The notes: generated from the letters alone by a model not told the origin. Shown: positions 1 through 10,220, numbered from the stretch's first letter. The stretch is DNA of 64,000 bases from CBDCWT01 sp965223305 (GCA_965223305.1 CBDCWT010000034.1:1-64000), one strand, 5' to 3'. Translations and numbers: made by a program.

Positions 1-3000
1 GCCGCCGTGGTTGCGACACCGGCTCGGGGCGGGCGCCACCGCCGAGTTCTGGCCCTGGGACCGAGTTCAGGGAGGGGAACCGGTGCCCCTCGCGGCTGGC
101 CCGTTCGTTTCCGATCCCGAGCTGCTTGCTCGCCGTTCGGCGCGGGATAACGCCCACCCCGGTGGTGGCTTGCGGGGCATGATGCTGATGCGGGCCGCCG
201 CGGCCTTTCGCCCGGACGAACCGGCGATCAGGCACGTCGCCGAGGAAATCCGCAGTTTTCATACCTTCTTTCGTGACCTGCTCCCGGTCGAACACTCGGA
301 TGGCCGCCAGCGATTTGCCTGGTTCACGGCTCGAGCAACTCACACCGGCGATCGCGTAACCGCGACGAGAGTGATCGCGGAACAGCACATCGACGACGCC
401 TTGAATCGTGTGTCAAGCGGGTACTTCGCGAATCTGGGAGAGAGTTCTAGGGTGGCTAGCCGATACCGCTTGCCGGCGCGCGTGGGGGCAACCATTGTCC
501 GCATCGTAGTCGATCGTCGCCAACTCGATTGCCCAACCCGATTTTGGCTGCAGTACGATCTGCGTCGTCCGATTGCATTGGAGGCGACACCAGACTCGTA
601 TGGAACTGCCGACGCGGCTGCCGAGCCGGCGTTGGCCGCGCTGCGTTGGCGCCATGGACACTATGACCATGGTACGTTGGGGGGCGCGTTTAGCCAACAA
701 GGCGAACCGGCCCAGCTGATCCCCGTTGCTTGGTCGGAGTTCTCCGTGCCAGCCGATGTGCGCGAGCTGAAACTGTGGACGCAAGGCAGCCTGGGGCAGA
801 GCATTCCCGTCGCTCTGCAGTATCGAGCGACGAAGCCGTTTCAGCTCAGCGAGAGCGAGTTCTTGGCCGTGCAATGTGGTGCCGGTGGTGGCGAAACCCG
901 CTCCTTGGCGTCGCGGCTGAGTGAGGCTGGCTGGCGCGACGACGAAGCGAGCCGCGAGTTGGTGAACCATCGGCTACCACTCGCCCGTCTGCTCCGAACC
1001 CAGGGCGAGTCGTTTGCTGCGCAAGTCGTGCCACGGCCACCGGCTAGTCCGTCTTCCGTTGCTTACGACAGCACCCAGCTCGAACGGTTGGTTCGAACCG
1101 GCAGGCGTCGGGCGGCTGATCGAGAATGGCTCCTGTCGCTCGAAGCTTGGAGCCAAGCAGTGGATCAGCTCTCCGGAGAGTTGCGGCGCGAAGCGCTTCT
1201 CGCTCGAACCGTAGCGCTCCGAGAGATGGGAGAGGTATACCTGGCAGATCGAACATTGCGAGGTCTGTTTCTTTTTGAACGCGATCCCAGTGTTCAGGCT
1301 GCGGCATTCGATCAGTTGCATGAGCTCTTCCAGCATTCCGAAACGACGCAGTCGCTTGAGCAGCTGCTGGCGGTTGCCAGCATGAAGGGCGGCCACGCAG
1401 CGGCGGCGGACCAGCTGGCGGCGCTCCTGCTGGAGAAGGGAGACGACAGGCTCGCATTGATGCTCAGTCTGGCTGCGCCCTTGCCAGACCGCCCTTCGGA
1501 CAACTTGCTAATGGCTGCCTACCGGCGGCGGTGGTGGAGAGTGTTCGAACGCGAGTTGCAGCGGCTTCCGGAGAGCGAACGCAGCTATTGGAATGCGCTA
1601 CGGTTGCAACGTGAAGGTGACTACGTGCGCGCAGCTCAGCAATTCGCGCTGGGTGGAGAACGCGGAGAACGCTACGCTGCGCACCTTGATTGGGCGGTCG
1701 ATATTCATGACCGATTACAAGCGGAGAATATCGACGATCGCGCGCAGGCGATTTTCGATTGGGAGCGGTGGCTCGCGACGCACCCCGGTCCGTGGTACTG
1801 GCAGGACGCCGCCAGGGCGGTCTACCGCCACGCTGGCACCGAGTCGCTCTACAACATCCATCGCGATCGCTATGCGCAATTCTACAAGGCCCTGCCGGGA
1901 CGGCCGCTTGTGATGCGAGTCCAGGGGCCGCGATCGCTGAAGTTTGAATGTCGCCCGATCCACGACGGTGACACGGAACCGCCCCGAGATGATTGGATCC
2001 AAGTTCGCGCTAGTGGCGGAAGGTACGTGTTCGCCGTCAACCGCAATCGCCCAGCAAGCAGCCTGGAAATTGTCGGTGATCCGCACCACGTTCCGGGTCA
2101 GCAAGTGGCGGCAAGTCTGGCAGTGGGACCAGGTCTGCACGAGATCGAGATTGCTGCCGACGCATTCCCTTTGCTGATCCGGGTGCGCTCGCTGCAGCCA
2201 TTGCTGCCGATCTCTGTCCTGCCGACGTTAAACCCCGATACGCTTGCCGCAGTTGCTGACCGCGGACTTGACGTGACTTCGGTCGACGAGCTGGGTGAGA
2301 GTTTCAGCCTGATTCCTCGGCTAGGCCTCGACTCCATCTCTGGTGTGCCACAGGTCCACCAGTGTTGTCAGCCTTGGCGTAGCAATCAGTGGCGATGGGT
2401 ACCGGAAGATCCGCTGTTGGCGGCACGGCTGGCATTGCGCACCGGATCACCGCTCGTGGACTATGCTTCTCTCTTGAGGCAGTGGGCGTTGGATTCCACC
2501 GGTCCCCCCGCGGAGCGGCTGCTGGCGATCTCGCGGCTGGAGTCCGAACTCGCTGCCGTTCCGCTGTCCAGACAGGCAGACGACCGCCTGCTCACGCAGC
2601 TCCCGGAAGCCACAGCCGAGGCATTGTTGTTTGCTCGCCGGGACCATGCAACACTCTTGGCGCGGCCGCTAACAGACGACTCCTCAATGCGTCGCCGCCT
2701 CACTCAGCTGTTGTGGTTGGCGGAATCAGAACCCAACCTGCGTGATCTGTGCCGGGTGCGTGGCCAGCGGCTGTTTCGCAGTCATCCTACTGTGAGCGGC
2801 TTGTCGGCGCTCCATTCCAGGTTAACACGCGCAGGTGGTTGGTCGCGCGTGACACAGCTCACCTCGAGCGCCGGTGTGCGAAAGTTCCGATGGCCCCACT
2901 GGCTGCCGGAGACTCCTTCGGTGCGTGTGCGGCGGTCGCTCATCACGTCGTCGCTCAGTGGCGCCGAGCGTCTCCTCTTCGGCACTGAGGCAACTGTGCT

Positions 3001-4693
3001 GGCGATGAGAAATCTCCAGCCGGTTCACTTCGACTTGTCGATGGGGGCGGCCACGATTGAGTATCTGCCGACGAAACCCGTGCGCGTGGCTTGCCAGTTG
3101 GGTGATGAGATACCGCAATGGGTTTCCGTCGAGCAGGACGGATCTCAGCAATCTGTCAGGCTGGCTGTCCCTGCTGGATTGCACCACCTGCGTTTCTGGG
3201 TCGACGCGCCGACCGCGAACCACTACATCCGCCTTGCTGTGAAGGAGGCCTCCCCATCCAACTCTGCCAACATCGATCCGACCGCGACGGATTACCATAG
3301 CACAGAGCGCCTGTACGACCTGGCGACGCATGACGAACCGGTGCGCATGCTGATTGAAGGTCCGTCTTGGCTCAGAGTTGACGAGCTGCGTGGCGAGGCG
3401 ACCCATACACACTACGTCGCTGTCATGGAGCCTCAACGGACTCTTGAACTGACTCCGAGCGAAGACCAAGACGAGGCTCTGTTTCGCGTCTTTGAGTACA
3501 CGGCTCGTCCCGGCAAGCAGCTTCCCGAGACGTACTGGGTGCAGGGCGAGCTAGAGCAGCTACCACCGCCGCTGCTCCCAGACCACCTCTGGGAAGGACC
3601 GCTGGAGGGCCTGCCGGAGCCGCATGCCAGCTATCCCTTCGGTCTGGAGGACGAGTGGTTGAGAGCGCCGGGCCCGCTGGAGTTGGACTCGCCCTTGTGG
3701 GCACTGGAGGCGGACGGTATCGACTGGCTGGACGGATTCGCCGGCGGCAGCTGGGCGATCGGGGGCGGTCTGTGGTCGCGGCGAGCTCTGGAAGAAGGCT
3801 TAAACGGCCGCGAGCCAGATGAGTTTTTTGAGACGCGCGCGACGTATCGGCGGTTTGATTGGCCGACAGACGTACATCACCGCACCGACTTTCTGTTGCG
3901 GCCCCGCGGTATGTCGGGACCTAGCTTTGGGATGTCGCACCGTGTACGTCGCCCGAGCGACCGTTGGCCGGTCGTATTCGATTGGCAGGGCAGCGCCTAC
4001 GCCCAGGATCCTGCGGGGGCGATGCTGCCGACGACGGACGACATCGAGTGGTCGGTCGCCGCGCGGGGGCGGCTGCGGCATCGCAAAGTGCTGGCTGAAA
4101 AGTTGCACCACACGCTCAGCGCCTCGGTGTTCGCGCGCCTACTCAGCCAGCAAGAGAACGCCTATCTGCCGGGACGTGTCGACCAGGACATCTTTACTCC
4201 CTACAAGGCCGATCACCTGGCCGGACTACGTCTCTCGGATACCTGGGTTTACCAACCGTGGCTCGACACACGATGGTGGATTCGGCCGTCTGTGCTTACG
4301 AACGAGGATTTCAACTTGGTCAAACCGGACCAGCTCAGCATACGCGGCGGCTGGGCGCAAGCTTTCGGGTTGGCTGAGGTCGAGGCTTCCTATCGCCTGA
4401 CTTGGTTTCTGAGAGACAGAGATCGGCGTCACACGCGGCTACAGAACCTGCTCTATTTTGATGTTGTCTCGGACTTGCCTCCGCTATGCCGGCGTGCGGA
4501 GTTGGCGCTCCGTGTGCAGCACGATCTCGACCGAGGCAGCACCAGCGCTCAACTCAGGGTGACTTGGTACTTAGACGGGCGGCGCGTTGATCGTCATCGC
4601 TGGCCGGGCGAGCGATTGTTTCCCACGATCGGAAGGCAGCGGCGACTGGCTTTGCTCGGTCCTGCGGCAGAGTGTTCCACCCACCAACTCTGA
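1..4693 (+). CDS. Giant hypothetical protein, 5' end cut by window, partner of PgsB-like gene
   Basis: The frame is open to the left edge, so the true start lies outside; the first usable start codon is a TTG at 11, giving at least 1560 residues. No family is recognised with confidence. Residues about 370-560 are alpha-helical and read like degenerate TPRs. The middle (about 630-760 and 990-1070) is beta-rich. The last 250 residues have many alternating hydrophobic/polar stretches rich in Trp, Tyr and Arg, which could form an outer-membrane barrel or a beta-sandwich; this is a guess from composition. The gene overlaps or abuts the following PgsB-like gene (4672 or 4705), so the two are probably translated together and work in one envelope process. 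There is no clear catalytic motif. Confidence 0.6.
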   Translation, partial: PPWLRHRLGAGATAEFWPWDRVQGGEPVPLAAGPFVSDPELLARRSARDNAHPGGGLRGMMLMRAAAAFRPDEPAIRHVAEEIRSFHTFFRDLLPVEHSDGRQRFAWFTARATHTGDRVTATRVIAEQHIDDALNRVSSGYFANLGESSRVASRYRLPARVGATIVRIVVDRRQLDCPTRFWLQYDLRRPIALEATPDSYGTADAAAEPALAALRWRHGHYDHGTLGGAFSQQGEPAQLIPVAWSEFSVPADVRELKLWTQGSLGQSIPVALQYRATKPFQLSESEFLAVQCGAGGGETRSLASRLSEAGWRDDEASRELVNHRLPLARLLRTQGESFAAQVVPRPPASPSSVAYDSTQLERLVRTGRRRAADREWLLSLEAWSQAVDQLSGELRREALLARTVALREMGEVYLADRTLRGLFLFERDPSVQAAAFDQLHELFQHSETTQSLEQLLAVASMKGGHAAAADQLAALLLEKGDDRLALMLSLAAPLPDRPSDNLLMAAYRRRWWRVFERELQRLPESERSYWNALRLQREGDYVRAAQQFALGGERGERYAAHLDWAVDIHDRLQAENIDDRAQAIFDWERWLATHPGPWYWQDAARAVYRHAGTESLYNIHRDRYAQFYKALPGRPLVMRVQGPRSLKFECRPIHDGDTEPPRDDWIQVRASGGRYVFAVNRNRPASSLEIVGDPHHVPGQQVAASLAVGPGLHEIEIAADAFPLLIRVRSLQPLLPISVLPTLNPDTLAAVADRGLDVTSVDELGESFSLIPRLGLDSISGVPQVHQCCQPWRSNQWRWVPEDPLLAARLALRTGSPLVDYASLLRQWALDSTGPPAERLLAISRLESELAAVPLSRQADDRLLTQLPEATAEALLFARRDHATLLARPLTDDSSMRRRLTQLLWLAESEPNLRDLCRVRGQRLFRSHPTVSGLSALHSRLTRAGGWSRVTQLTSSAGVRKFRWPHWLPETPSVRVRRSLITSSLSGAERLLFGTEATVLAMRNLQPVHFDLSMGAATIEYLPTKPVRVACQLGDEIPQWVSVEQDGSQQSVRLAVPAGLHHLRFWVDAPTANHYIRLAVKEASPSNSANIDPTATDYHSTERLYDLATHDEPVRMLIEGPSWLRVDELRGEATHTHYVAVMEPQRTLELTPSEDQDEALFRVFEYTARPGKQLPETYWVQGELEQLPPPLLPDHLWEGPLEGLPEPHASYPFGLEDEWLRAPGPLELDSPLWALEADGIDWLDGFAGGSWAIGGGLWSRRALEEGLNGREPDEFFETRATYRRFDWPTDVHHRTDFLLRPRGMSGPSFGMSHRVRRPSDRWPVVFDWQGSAYAQDPAGAMLPTTDDIEWSVAARGRLRHRKVLAEKLHHTLSASVFARLLSQQENAYLPGRVDQDIFTPYKADHLAGLRLSDTWVYQPWLDTRWWIRPSVLTNEDFNLVKPDQLSIRGGWAQAFGLAEVEASYRLTWFLRDRDRRHTRLQNLLYFDVVSDLPPLCRRAELALRVQHDLDRGSTSAQLRVTWYLDGRRVDRHRWPGERLFPTIGRQRRLALLGPAAECSTHQL

Positions 4694-7600
4694 AGAAGCT
4701 AGCCATGGCTGCGCGAGCCGTTCGAGAACACCTTGCCCAGGGGATGACTGACATCCAACGTCGGTTGTATGCGCGGTTATTGGATGTGGTTGTGGCCGAT
4801 TTCTCTCGTTGGCGCAAACAGCGGGAGCAGCTGATTCGCGCACAGGAGCGGGCCGCTCGCCGTCAATTCGGGCGGATCGCTGCGTCGGGCGACGGACCCG
4901 ACCCTCGTTTGCAGACGAGCCGCATGTTACTCGATTACTTTGAAGTCGCGATCGAGAGGCTGCTCGATCGCCTTCAGCACCTGGACCGCCGGCACACCGA
5001 GTTTCGCAAGCTGCTGGCCAACACGCCTTCGGAACGCGAGCGGCGGCAAGTCGTGCTCGACTATGCGCGGGACCTAGGAGCCCGCGGGCGGCGGCTTCGG
5101 GGCGACGCCCGCGCATTCCAGCGCTGGTTCGGGGACGATGCTGTTGCAGATCGTTATGCGCGACAGAAAGGTGCTACCGAACAACAGCTGGTCTTTTATC
5201 TCGACCGGATGGGCGTATTGATCGCGGCAACCCTGCGCGGCATGACGGATCCGCAGGCGGCCGTGGCGGCATGGCAGCGACTGGAGGTGGAGAAGGCTTG
5301 CCAGGCCGTACTGCAGTACCGCGGTGATGCGCGGGTGGAGATTGCCGCCCTGCGCTGTTTGGTGGAGACACTGCAAGCGCTGCCGGGTGGAGCCGCAGAG
5401 TTGGCCGTTCGGGACCGCACCCGCGCTTTCGTCAAACGGGTTGCCATGGACACTCACCGGGACGCGTCGATTCAGAGCGAGGCGATTGCTTTGCTGCATC
5501 TGGTGGCGCCTCAACAGGCGGAGCGAACGGTGAGTATCCGCCTCCGTCAACCGAAGGACGCCGACGATCTATTTGTGCGGCGGCGCTGCGTTCGCCTGCT
5601 TGGTGAAAAATGGCGCGGCCGAGCTGACCTGCTCGACCTTGTCGCGGTGGTTGCGAAGGATCCCAGTCCTTTCGTGCGCCAGCAGCTGGCTTCGATTGTC
5701 CCCTTGCTGCCAACCGACGCGGCCGTCTACTGGTTGGGGCAGCTGGCGTTAGAAGACTCGGATCCCAAAGTTCGCGCTGCGACAATAGTCACCGCTACGA
5801 CCAACCCGCTGGACGATGCGTTGCGGAAGGCATTTCTCGAGTTACTCGTAAAGGTGCTGGAACGTGAGTCTGATCGCTTTGTCCTCCGGACAGCTTTGTA
5901 CGTCTTGACCTGTGATGAGTTTCTAAATGACGCTGATCACGAAGCCGATTCTGCGGCCGGCGCGACGAGTCAGGGCCCTCACTTCGGGCAGCTGGTTCGA
6001 GAGACCGCCGAACCCGTGATTCAGCAACTGAGGACGGGCGCCGAGAGTCTGGATGTACGGCGTTGGGCCGCACAAGCTGGGGAACGCATCTGGTCACAGG
6101 TTGATCCGACGGCAAGTGCCCTGCTGCCTGCCCTGCGGGCACGGCTGTCAGGGCTGCGGCCCGGCAAAGGACGATGGCTGTCGAGTCGACTCCTGCGCGA
6201 CTGCGATCGAGAGACCTTGGGCCGAATTTTGGCCGTGCTGGCTCAAGACGATTTTGGCTGGGATGTCCGGCCCGACTGGTTTGGCTTCTACGTCAGTCGG
6301 GGGCCTCGTTTTCGTTTCCGACTGTGGCGTCTGCTGCATGAGCTGTCGACACCCGCTACCGATAAGCGCCAGGGGATCCGTCACACCATCGGACGTGTCA
6401 GCGAGGGTACGATTCGGGCACCGTCGCAAGTACTCGCAGAACTCAGTCAGACCAAGGTTCCCGGAGAACCGCTGTTGGTTCCGGCAGAGAATAGTTGGCG
6501 ACCCTATTTGCCCCTACCCGACGACATACTTTCTGTGTTGGACGTCGGCCTTTGGCGGCGGCGCCCGGTACGTTTTTTCACGAGCGAAGGGGTGACCGAT
6601 GTTCTGCCACCGCGCACGCTCTGGCAGAGAGCGCTGGCCTATCTGCGTTTGACGGTTGGCTTCGTCCGTTTCGCGCAACTGCGGAACTGGAGTGAGGGAG
6701 AAGGTGGAAGCCCGGACGGCTACGTGCAAGCCTTGAAGGGACTCGGCTTCCAGGTGTCGCTGCGGCCCCACGCGACGGTACCGGAGCGGCACGTGGCTGA
6801 AGATGCGAGTGTGGCAAGGTTTTTTCCAGCGCTGGCTCCGCTCGCCGTACCGCTCGCCCCGCTGTTGAAGGACTATCTGCTCCGCTTCGCGGACTACTTC
6901 GGGTCCGCCTTCGAGAATACGCTGCTGCAGCTGCTGGTGTTCATGAGTGTGGCGACACTCGTTTTCTTGGGAAAGCACCTCTACTCGAACTGGACGCTTC
7001 GCCGAGCCCGAGGGGCGTTGGGTCTGTCGATTGGTGGATGGGGGACCCGAGGAAAGTCGGGGACGGAACGTCTCAAAGCCGCACTGTTTAATGCGCTAGG
7101 GTGTGGCATCGTCTCCAAGTCGACAGGCTGCGAGGCGATGTTCATGTACAGCCAGCCTTTCGGACAACTCCGAGAGATGCTGTTGTATCGACCTTATGAC
7201 AAAGCCACTATCTGGGAACACAGGAACGTGCTTCGCTTGGCCGCACGCTTCAAGTCGTCGGTGTTTCTTTGGGAGTGCATGGGGTTAACCCCAAGTTACG
7301 TCGAAGTCTTACAGCAGCAGTGGACCTGTGATGACCTGGCAACCATTACGAACGCCTATCCCGACCACGAGGACGTGCAAGGACCCGCGGGGTGGAACGT
7401 AGCTCAGGTGATTTCCAGATTCATACCCTATCGTTCGCGACTATTGACGACCGAGCAGCAGATGTTGCCGATCTTGCGTCACGCGAGCGAACGGAACCAC
7501 ACTAGCTTCAGACAGGTGAGTTGGTTGGAGTCGGGGTTGTTAACTGACGACGTGCTCGACCGTTGTCCCTATAAGGAACATCCGGACAATGTGGCGCTGG

Positions 7601-9099
7601 TGTTGGCATTGGCCGACGAGCTAGGGTGTGACCGTGACTACGCTTTGAAAGAGATGGCAGATCGACTGGTCCCAGACCTCGGAGTATTGAAGACGTATCC
7701 CACGGTCCAGGTGCGTGCAAGGACTCTGGAATTCACCAACGGTATGTCGGCGAACGAGCGGTTCGGCTGCTTGGGAAATTGGGCTCGAGTTGGCTATGAA
7801 GACCACGATCACATTCGCGAGCCGCGCGTTTGGATTTCGACGGTTGTCAATAACCGGGCCGATCGAGTGCCTCGCTCCCGCACTTTTGCGAAGATGTTGG
7901 TCAACGATCTGATGGCCGACCGTCATTTCTTGATCGGTAACAACTTGAAGGGACTGCAGGGCTTCATTTGGGAGTTCTTCGACGAGATGTGTGAGGGCAC
8001 GTCGCTCTGGAGTGACAGCACGGGTGATCCGGTTGAAAGTGCATTGAATTCATGGCGCGGTATTGCTCATCGATATCGCCAGCCCTATCAAGGTGCGCAC
8101 GTGGCCGCGGTTCTGGCCTGTATGTTGCAAGAGCTTCCGAAGGTGGTGACTGAGACGTCGCAGGATTTGCAGCTTGATGATCTTACAGCGATGTGGGAGG
8201 AGCCCGATTCGTTGGAGCGGGCTCTTGCCCAGCTCGGGACGCCCGACTGGTTCAGTCGGTCGGTGCTCCGCCACTTGAGATCTCTGTTGGGAGCTTTAGC
8301 TGAATTCGATGCCGTGGCAGAGCTGATTCGTGATGGTTCGGGCTCAGCTGAAGAGATAGACGAGGCATATCGTCAGACGATACGTCGCTGGTTCGAGCGG
8401 AAACTGGTCATCATCCACGACTACGACGCCAGCGGTGAAGAGGTCATCAAGACCATTTATGAAGCGACGCCGCCGGGATTGCTGAATCGCGTCATGGGTG
8501 TGCAGAACATCAAAGGGACTGGGTTGGACTTCATCTATCGCTGGCAGGCGTGGGATAGGTGCTATCATGCCTGCCAGCTGCTGCGGCAGCCGAAGCCAGC
8601 AGTGGCTGAACGCGGCTTGCGAATCCTGTCGGAGTTCAAGGACTTTGGTATCCTGTGCGACGAGCATTTACGCGACACAATTGCGGTGGTCAAGCGCACT
8701 CCGCTGGCTCAGCGGGAGCGGTTTCTCGCCGAGTTTGACTCGATTCTGGCGAGTCACGAGCAGGCGATGCAGCAGATCGGTGGCGAGGTCCGGCAGTCAT
8801 CGCAACGCGGTGGGCTCGCCGTGACATTTCTGCAGCTGATGGAAGATTTTGCCGATGTGGCCGATGCGGTCAAACGCCGCAAGACTGCAGATCAAATCTA
8901 CCGTGATCTTACCGCCGAGCGGATTAGCGGTGAGCGTGCCGTGTTGGAACTACGTGCCCTGAACAAACGGCAAAAGGGGGGCTGGCTCTCGTCACGATTT
9001 CGATCGACAAATTTGTCATTGCCGGTTGCCCAGCCGGCTACGCCACAAGCTCCGCAGCGCGGTTCCGAAGAGTCTACAGCCCGGCAAACGGTCAAATGA
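4672..9099 (+). CDS. HEAT-repeat/membrane/Mur-ligase-like PgsB (CapB)-type protein
   Basis: This 1475-residue protein has a PgsB/CapB-like ATP-dependent ligase core of the Mur ligase fold. The P-loop GTRGKSGTERLK starts near residue 790, TNAYPDHEDVQGP lies near 893-905 and VVNNRADRVPRS near 1057-1068; all three match the poly-gamma-glutamate synthetase family, where the enzyme joins glutamates through the side chain at the membrane. PgsB proteins are usually about 400 residues, so this one carries large extras: an N-terminal alpha-helical region (about 1-600) with HEAT-like repeats near 230-480, a hydrophobic segment near 745-770 just before the ligase, and a 260-residue helical C-terminus. 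The frame opens at GTG 4672 inside the preceding gene; ATG 4705, 11 bases after that gene's stop, is an equally good start. No PgsC or PgsA homologue is in the window. The substrate is inferred, and could be another amino acid or a wall polymer. Confidence 0.75.
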   Translation: MFHPPTLKKLAMAARAVREHLAQGMTDIQRRLYARLLDVVVADFSRWRKQREQLIRAQERAARRQFGRIAASGDGPDPRLQTSRMLLDYFEVAIERLLDRLQHLDRRHTEFRKLLANTPSERERRQVVLDYARDLGARGRRLRGDARAFQRWFGDDAVADRYARQKGATEQQLVFYLDRMGVLIAATLRGMTDPQAAVAAWQRLEVEKACQAVLQYRGDARVEIAALRCLVETLQALPGGAAELAVRDRTRAFVKRVAMDTHRDASIQSEAIALLHLVAPQQAERTVSIRLRQPKDADDLFVRRRCVRLLGEKWRGRADLLDLVAVVAKDPSPFVRQQLASIVPLLPTDAAVYWLGQLALEDSDPKVRAATIVTATTNPLDDALRKAFLELLVKVLERESDRFVLRTALYVLTCDEFLNDADHEADSAAGATSQGPHFGQLVRETAEPVIQQLRTGAESLDVRRWAAQAGERIWSQVDPTASALLPALRARLSGLRPGKGRWLSSRLLRDCDRETLGRILAVLAQDDFGWDVRPDWFGFYVSRGPRFRFRLWRLLHELSTPATDKRQGIRHTIGRVSEGTIRAPSQVLAELSQTKVPGEPLLVPAENSWRPYLPLPDDILSVLDVGLWRRRPVRFFTSEGVTDVLPPRTLWQRALAYLRLTVGFVRFAQLRNWSEGEGGSPDGYVQALKGLGFQVSLRPHATVPERHVAEDASVARFFPALAPLAVPLAPLLKDYLLRFADYFGSAFENTLLQLLVFMSVATLVFLGKHLYSNWTLRRARGALGLSIGGWGTRGKSGTERLKAALFNALGCGIVSKSTGCEAMFMYSQPFGQLREMLLYRPYDKATIWEHRNVLRLAARFKSSVFLWECMGLTPSYVEVLQQQWTCDDLATITNAYPDHEDVQGPAGWNVAQVISRFIPYRSRLLTTEQQMLPILRHASERNHTSFRQVSWLESGLLTDDVLDRCPYKEHPDNVALVLALADELGCDRDYALKEMADRLVPDLGVLKTYPTVQVRARTLEFTNGMSANERFGCLGNWARVGYEDHDHIREPRVWISTVVNNRADRVPRSRTFAKMLVNDLMADRHFLIGNNLKGLQGFIWEFFDEMCEGTSLWSDSTGDPVESALNSWRGIAHRYRQPYQGAHVAAVLACMLQELPKVVTETSQDLQLDDLTAMWEEPDSLERALAQLGTPDWFSRSVLRHLRSLLGALAEFDAVAELIRDGSGSAEEIDEAYRQTIRRWFERKLVIIHDYDASGEEVIKTIYEATPPGLLNRVMGVQNIKGTGLDFIYRWQAWDRCYHACQLLRQPKPAVAERGLRILSEFKDFGILCDEHLRDTIAVVKRTPLAQRERFLAEFDSILASHEQAMQQIGGEVRQSSQRGGLAVTFLQLMEDFADVADAVKRRKTADQIYRDLTAERISGERAVLELRALNKRQKGGWLSSRFRSTNLSLPVAQPATPQAPQRGSEESTARQTVK

Positions 9100-9176
9100 G
9101 CGACGCGCCCCGCGTCGAACCGCCGGCTACCAACCGCTCAGGAGTCCCACTCACCCAACGCCGCTAAAAACTTCTT

Positions 9177-9240
9177 GTAGCCGAATTCGCCAGAATTTAG
9201 ACGAACCGTCAGTCCACCAAACTCTGGCGAGTTCGGCTAC
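9177..9240. repeat. 64-bp palindromic element, family A (copy 1)
   Basis: The outer arms GTAGCCGAATTCGCCAG and CTGGCGAGTTCGGCTAC are near-perfect inverted repeats. The reverse complement of this copy matches the copy at 41633-41696 over its whole 64 bases with only a few mismatches, and related flanking bases continue outside the arms. It lies between the PgsB-like gene and arsM and could also act as a terminator hairpin. Confidence 0.75.
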
Positions 9241-9247
9241 GTATCCG

Positions 9248-9300
9248 AATCAGCCGCTGGGCGTTAGCCCACGGTTTCCACCGTAACCGGATGCTAATTA
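9248..9300. repeat. REP-like palindromic element, family C (copy 1)
   Basis: The sequence starts with ATCAGCCGCTGGGCGTTAGC and continues with CCCAC.GTT..CCACC and AACCGGATGCTAA. The same element occurs inverted at 40019-40082 and, truncated, at 53004-53043. It directly follows the family A element. Confidence 0.65.
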
Positions 9301-9303
9301 ACG

Positions 9304-9336
9304 GGAAATTTGCGTCCTTTTCAGGAAATCTGCGTC
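9304..9336 (+). promoter_or_regulatory. Two 13-bp direct repeats upstream of arsM
   Basis: GGAAATTTGCGTC (9304-9316) and GGAAATCTGCGTC (9324-9336) differ at one base and are 20 bp apart, about two helical turns, ending 64 bases before the arsM start. Such spacing fits a dimeric regulator site. No regulator gene (for example arsR) is next to it, so the role is a guess. Confidence 0.3.
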
Positions 9337-9400
9337 TTACTTTGTGAGCGGCCGAATGTTTGGCTATCTTTCAGATAAGTTAACGAACTAAGGGTTTAGT

Positions 9401-10186
9401 ATGAAAAACGTTAGAGAAGAGGTTCGCAAAAAGTACGGGCAAATCGGAGCGGCAGGTGGCAACGGCGGCGCTGGGTGCTGTGCGCCCAGCTGTTGTACAG
9501 GCGACACGACGCCGGCAACGGTCATTTCGCAGCGGCTTGGGTACTCCGAACAGGAGCTCTGCAGCGTGCCTGAGGGAGCCAACCTCGGGCTGGGGTGCGG
9601 CAACCCCAAGGCGATCGCCCGACTGAAGTCTGGCGAGACAGTGCTCGACCTGGGTAGCGGTGGTGGATTCGACTGCTTCCTTGCAGCAGGACAAGTTGGC
9701 CAAACTGGCAAGGTGATCGGTGTGGACATGACCAGTGAGATGATCGATCGGGCCCGTAAGAACGCGCAGATCGCAGCAACGGAAAACGTAGAGTTCCGTT
9801 TGGGAGAGATCGAGCACCTGCCAGTCGCGGATAAGAGTGTCGACGTGATCCTGTCGAACTGTGTAATCAACCTTTCGCCCGACAAACCGGCGGTCTTCCG
9901 AGAGTCGTTTCGTGTGCTCAAAAGCGGTGGCCGGCTGGCGATTTCAGATATCGTCGCCACGTCCAGGTTGCCGGAAGATGTTCGCCACGACGTCGAGTTG
10001 CACGTTGGCTGTGTTGCCGGCGCAGCGACGATCGAGGAGCTGCGTTCGATGTTGGTCGATGCCGGGTTCACGAAGATTGAGATCACTCCGCAGGAGGAAA
10101 GCCGTACGGTGATTAGCAACTGGTTTCCGGGCAGCAGCGTCGCGGACTACGTCGTATCAGCGACCATCGAAGCAGTCCGGCCGTAA
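9401..10186 (+). CDS. arsM: Arsenite S-adenosylmethionine methyltransferase ArsM
   Basis: ArsM methylates arsenite with S-adenosylmethionine in the cytoplasm, a detoxification step. The 261-residue protein has the SAM-binding motif VLDLGSGGGFDCF at 81-93 and the three cysteines that bind As(III) in the family: Cys54, Cys154 (SNCVINL) and Cys204 (HVGCVAGA). Their spacing (100 and 50) is close to that of characterised ArsM enzymes. An extra cysteine cluster, CC at 26-27 and CC at 31-32, lies at the N-terminus, as in many bacterial ArsM proteins. The ATG is preceded by AAGG eight bases upstream. It is followed after 34 bases by a sigZ-like sigma factor gene, suggesting one transcript. Confidence 0.9.
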   Translation: MKNVREEVRKKYGQIGAAGGNGGAGCCAPSCCTGDTTPATVISQRLGYSEQELCSVPEGANLGLGCGNPKAIARLKSGETVLDLGSGGGFDCFLAAGQVGQTGKVIGVDMTSEMIDRARKNAQIAATENVEFRLGEIEHLPVADKSVDVILSNCVINLSPDKPAVFRESFRVLKSGGRLAISDIVATSRLPEDVRHDVELHVGCVAGAATIEELRSMLVDAGFTKIEITPQEESRTVISNWFPGSSVADYVVSATIEAVRP

Positions 10187-10220
10187 GGAAACTCTCGCTA
10201 TCGAAGGATGAAAAACGGCG

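Noticed and set aside
413..970. Minus-strand open frame of 185 codons inside the first giant gene
   Set aside because: It is antisense to a continuous coding frame, has no recognisable product and no ribosome site; GC-rich DNA commonly gives such shadows.
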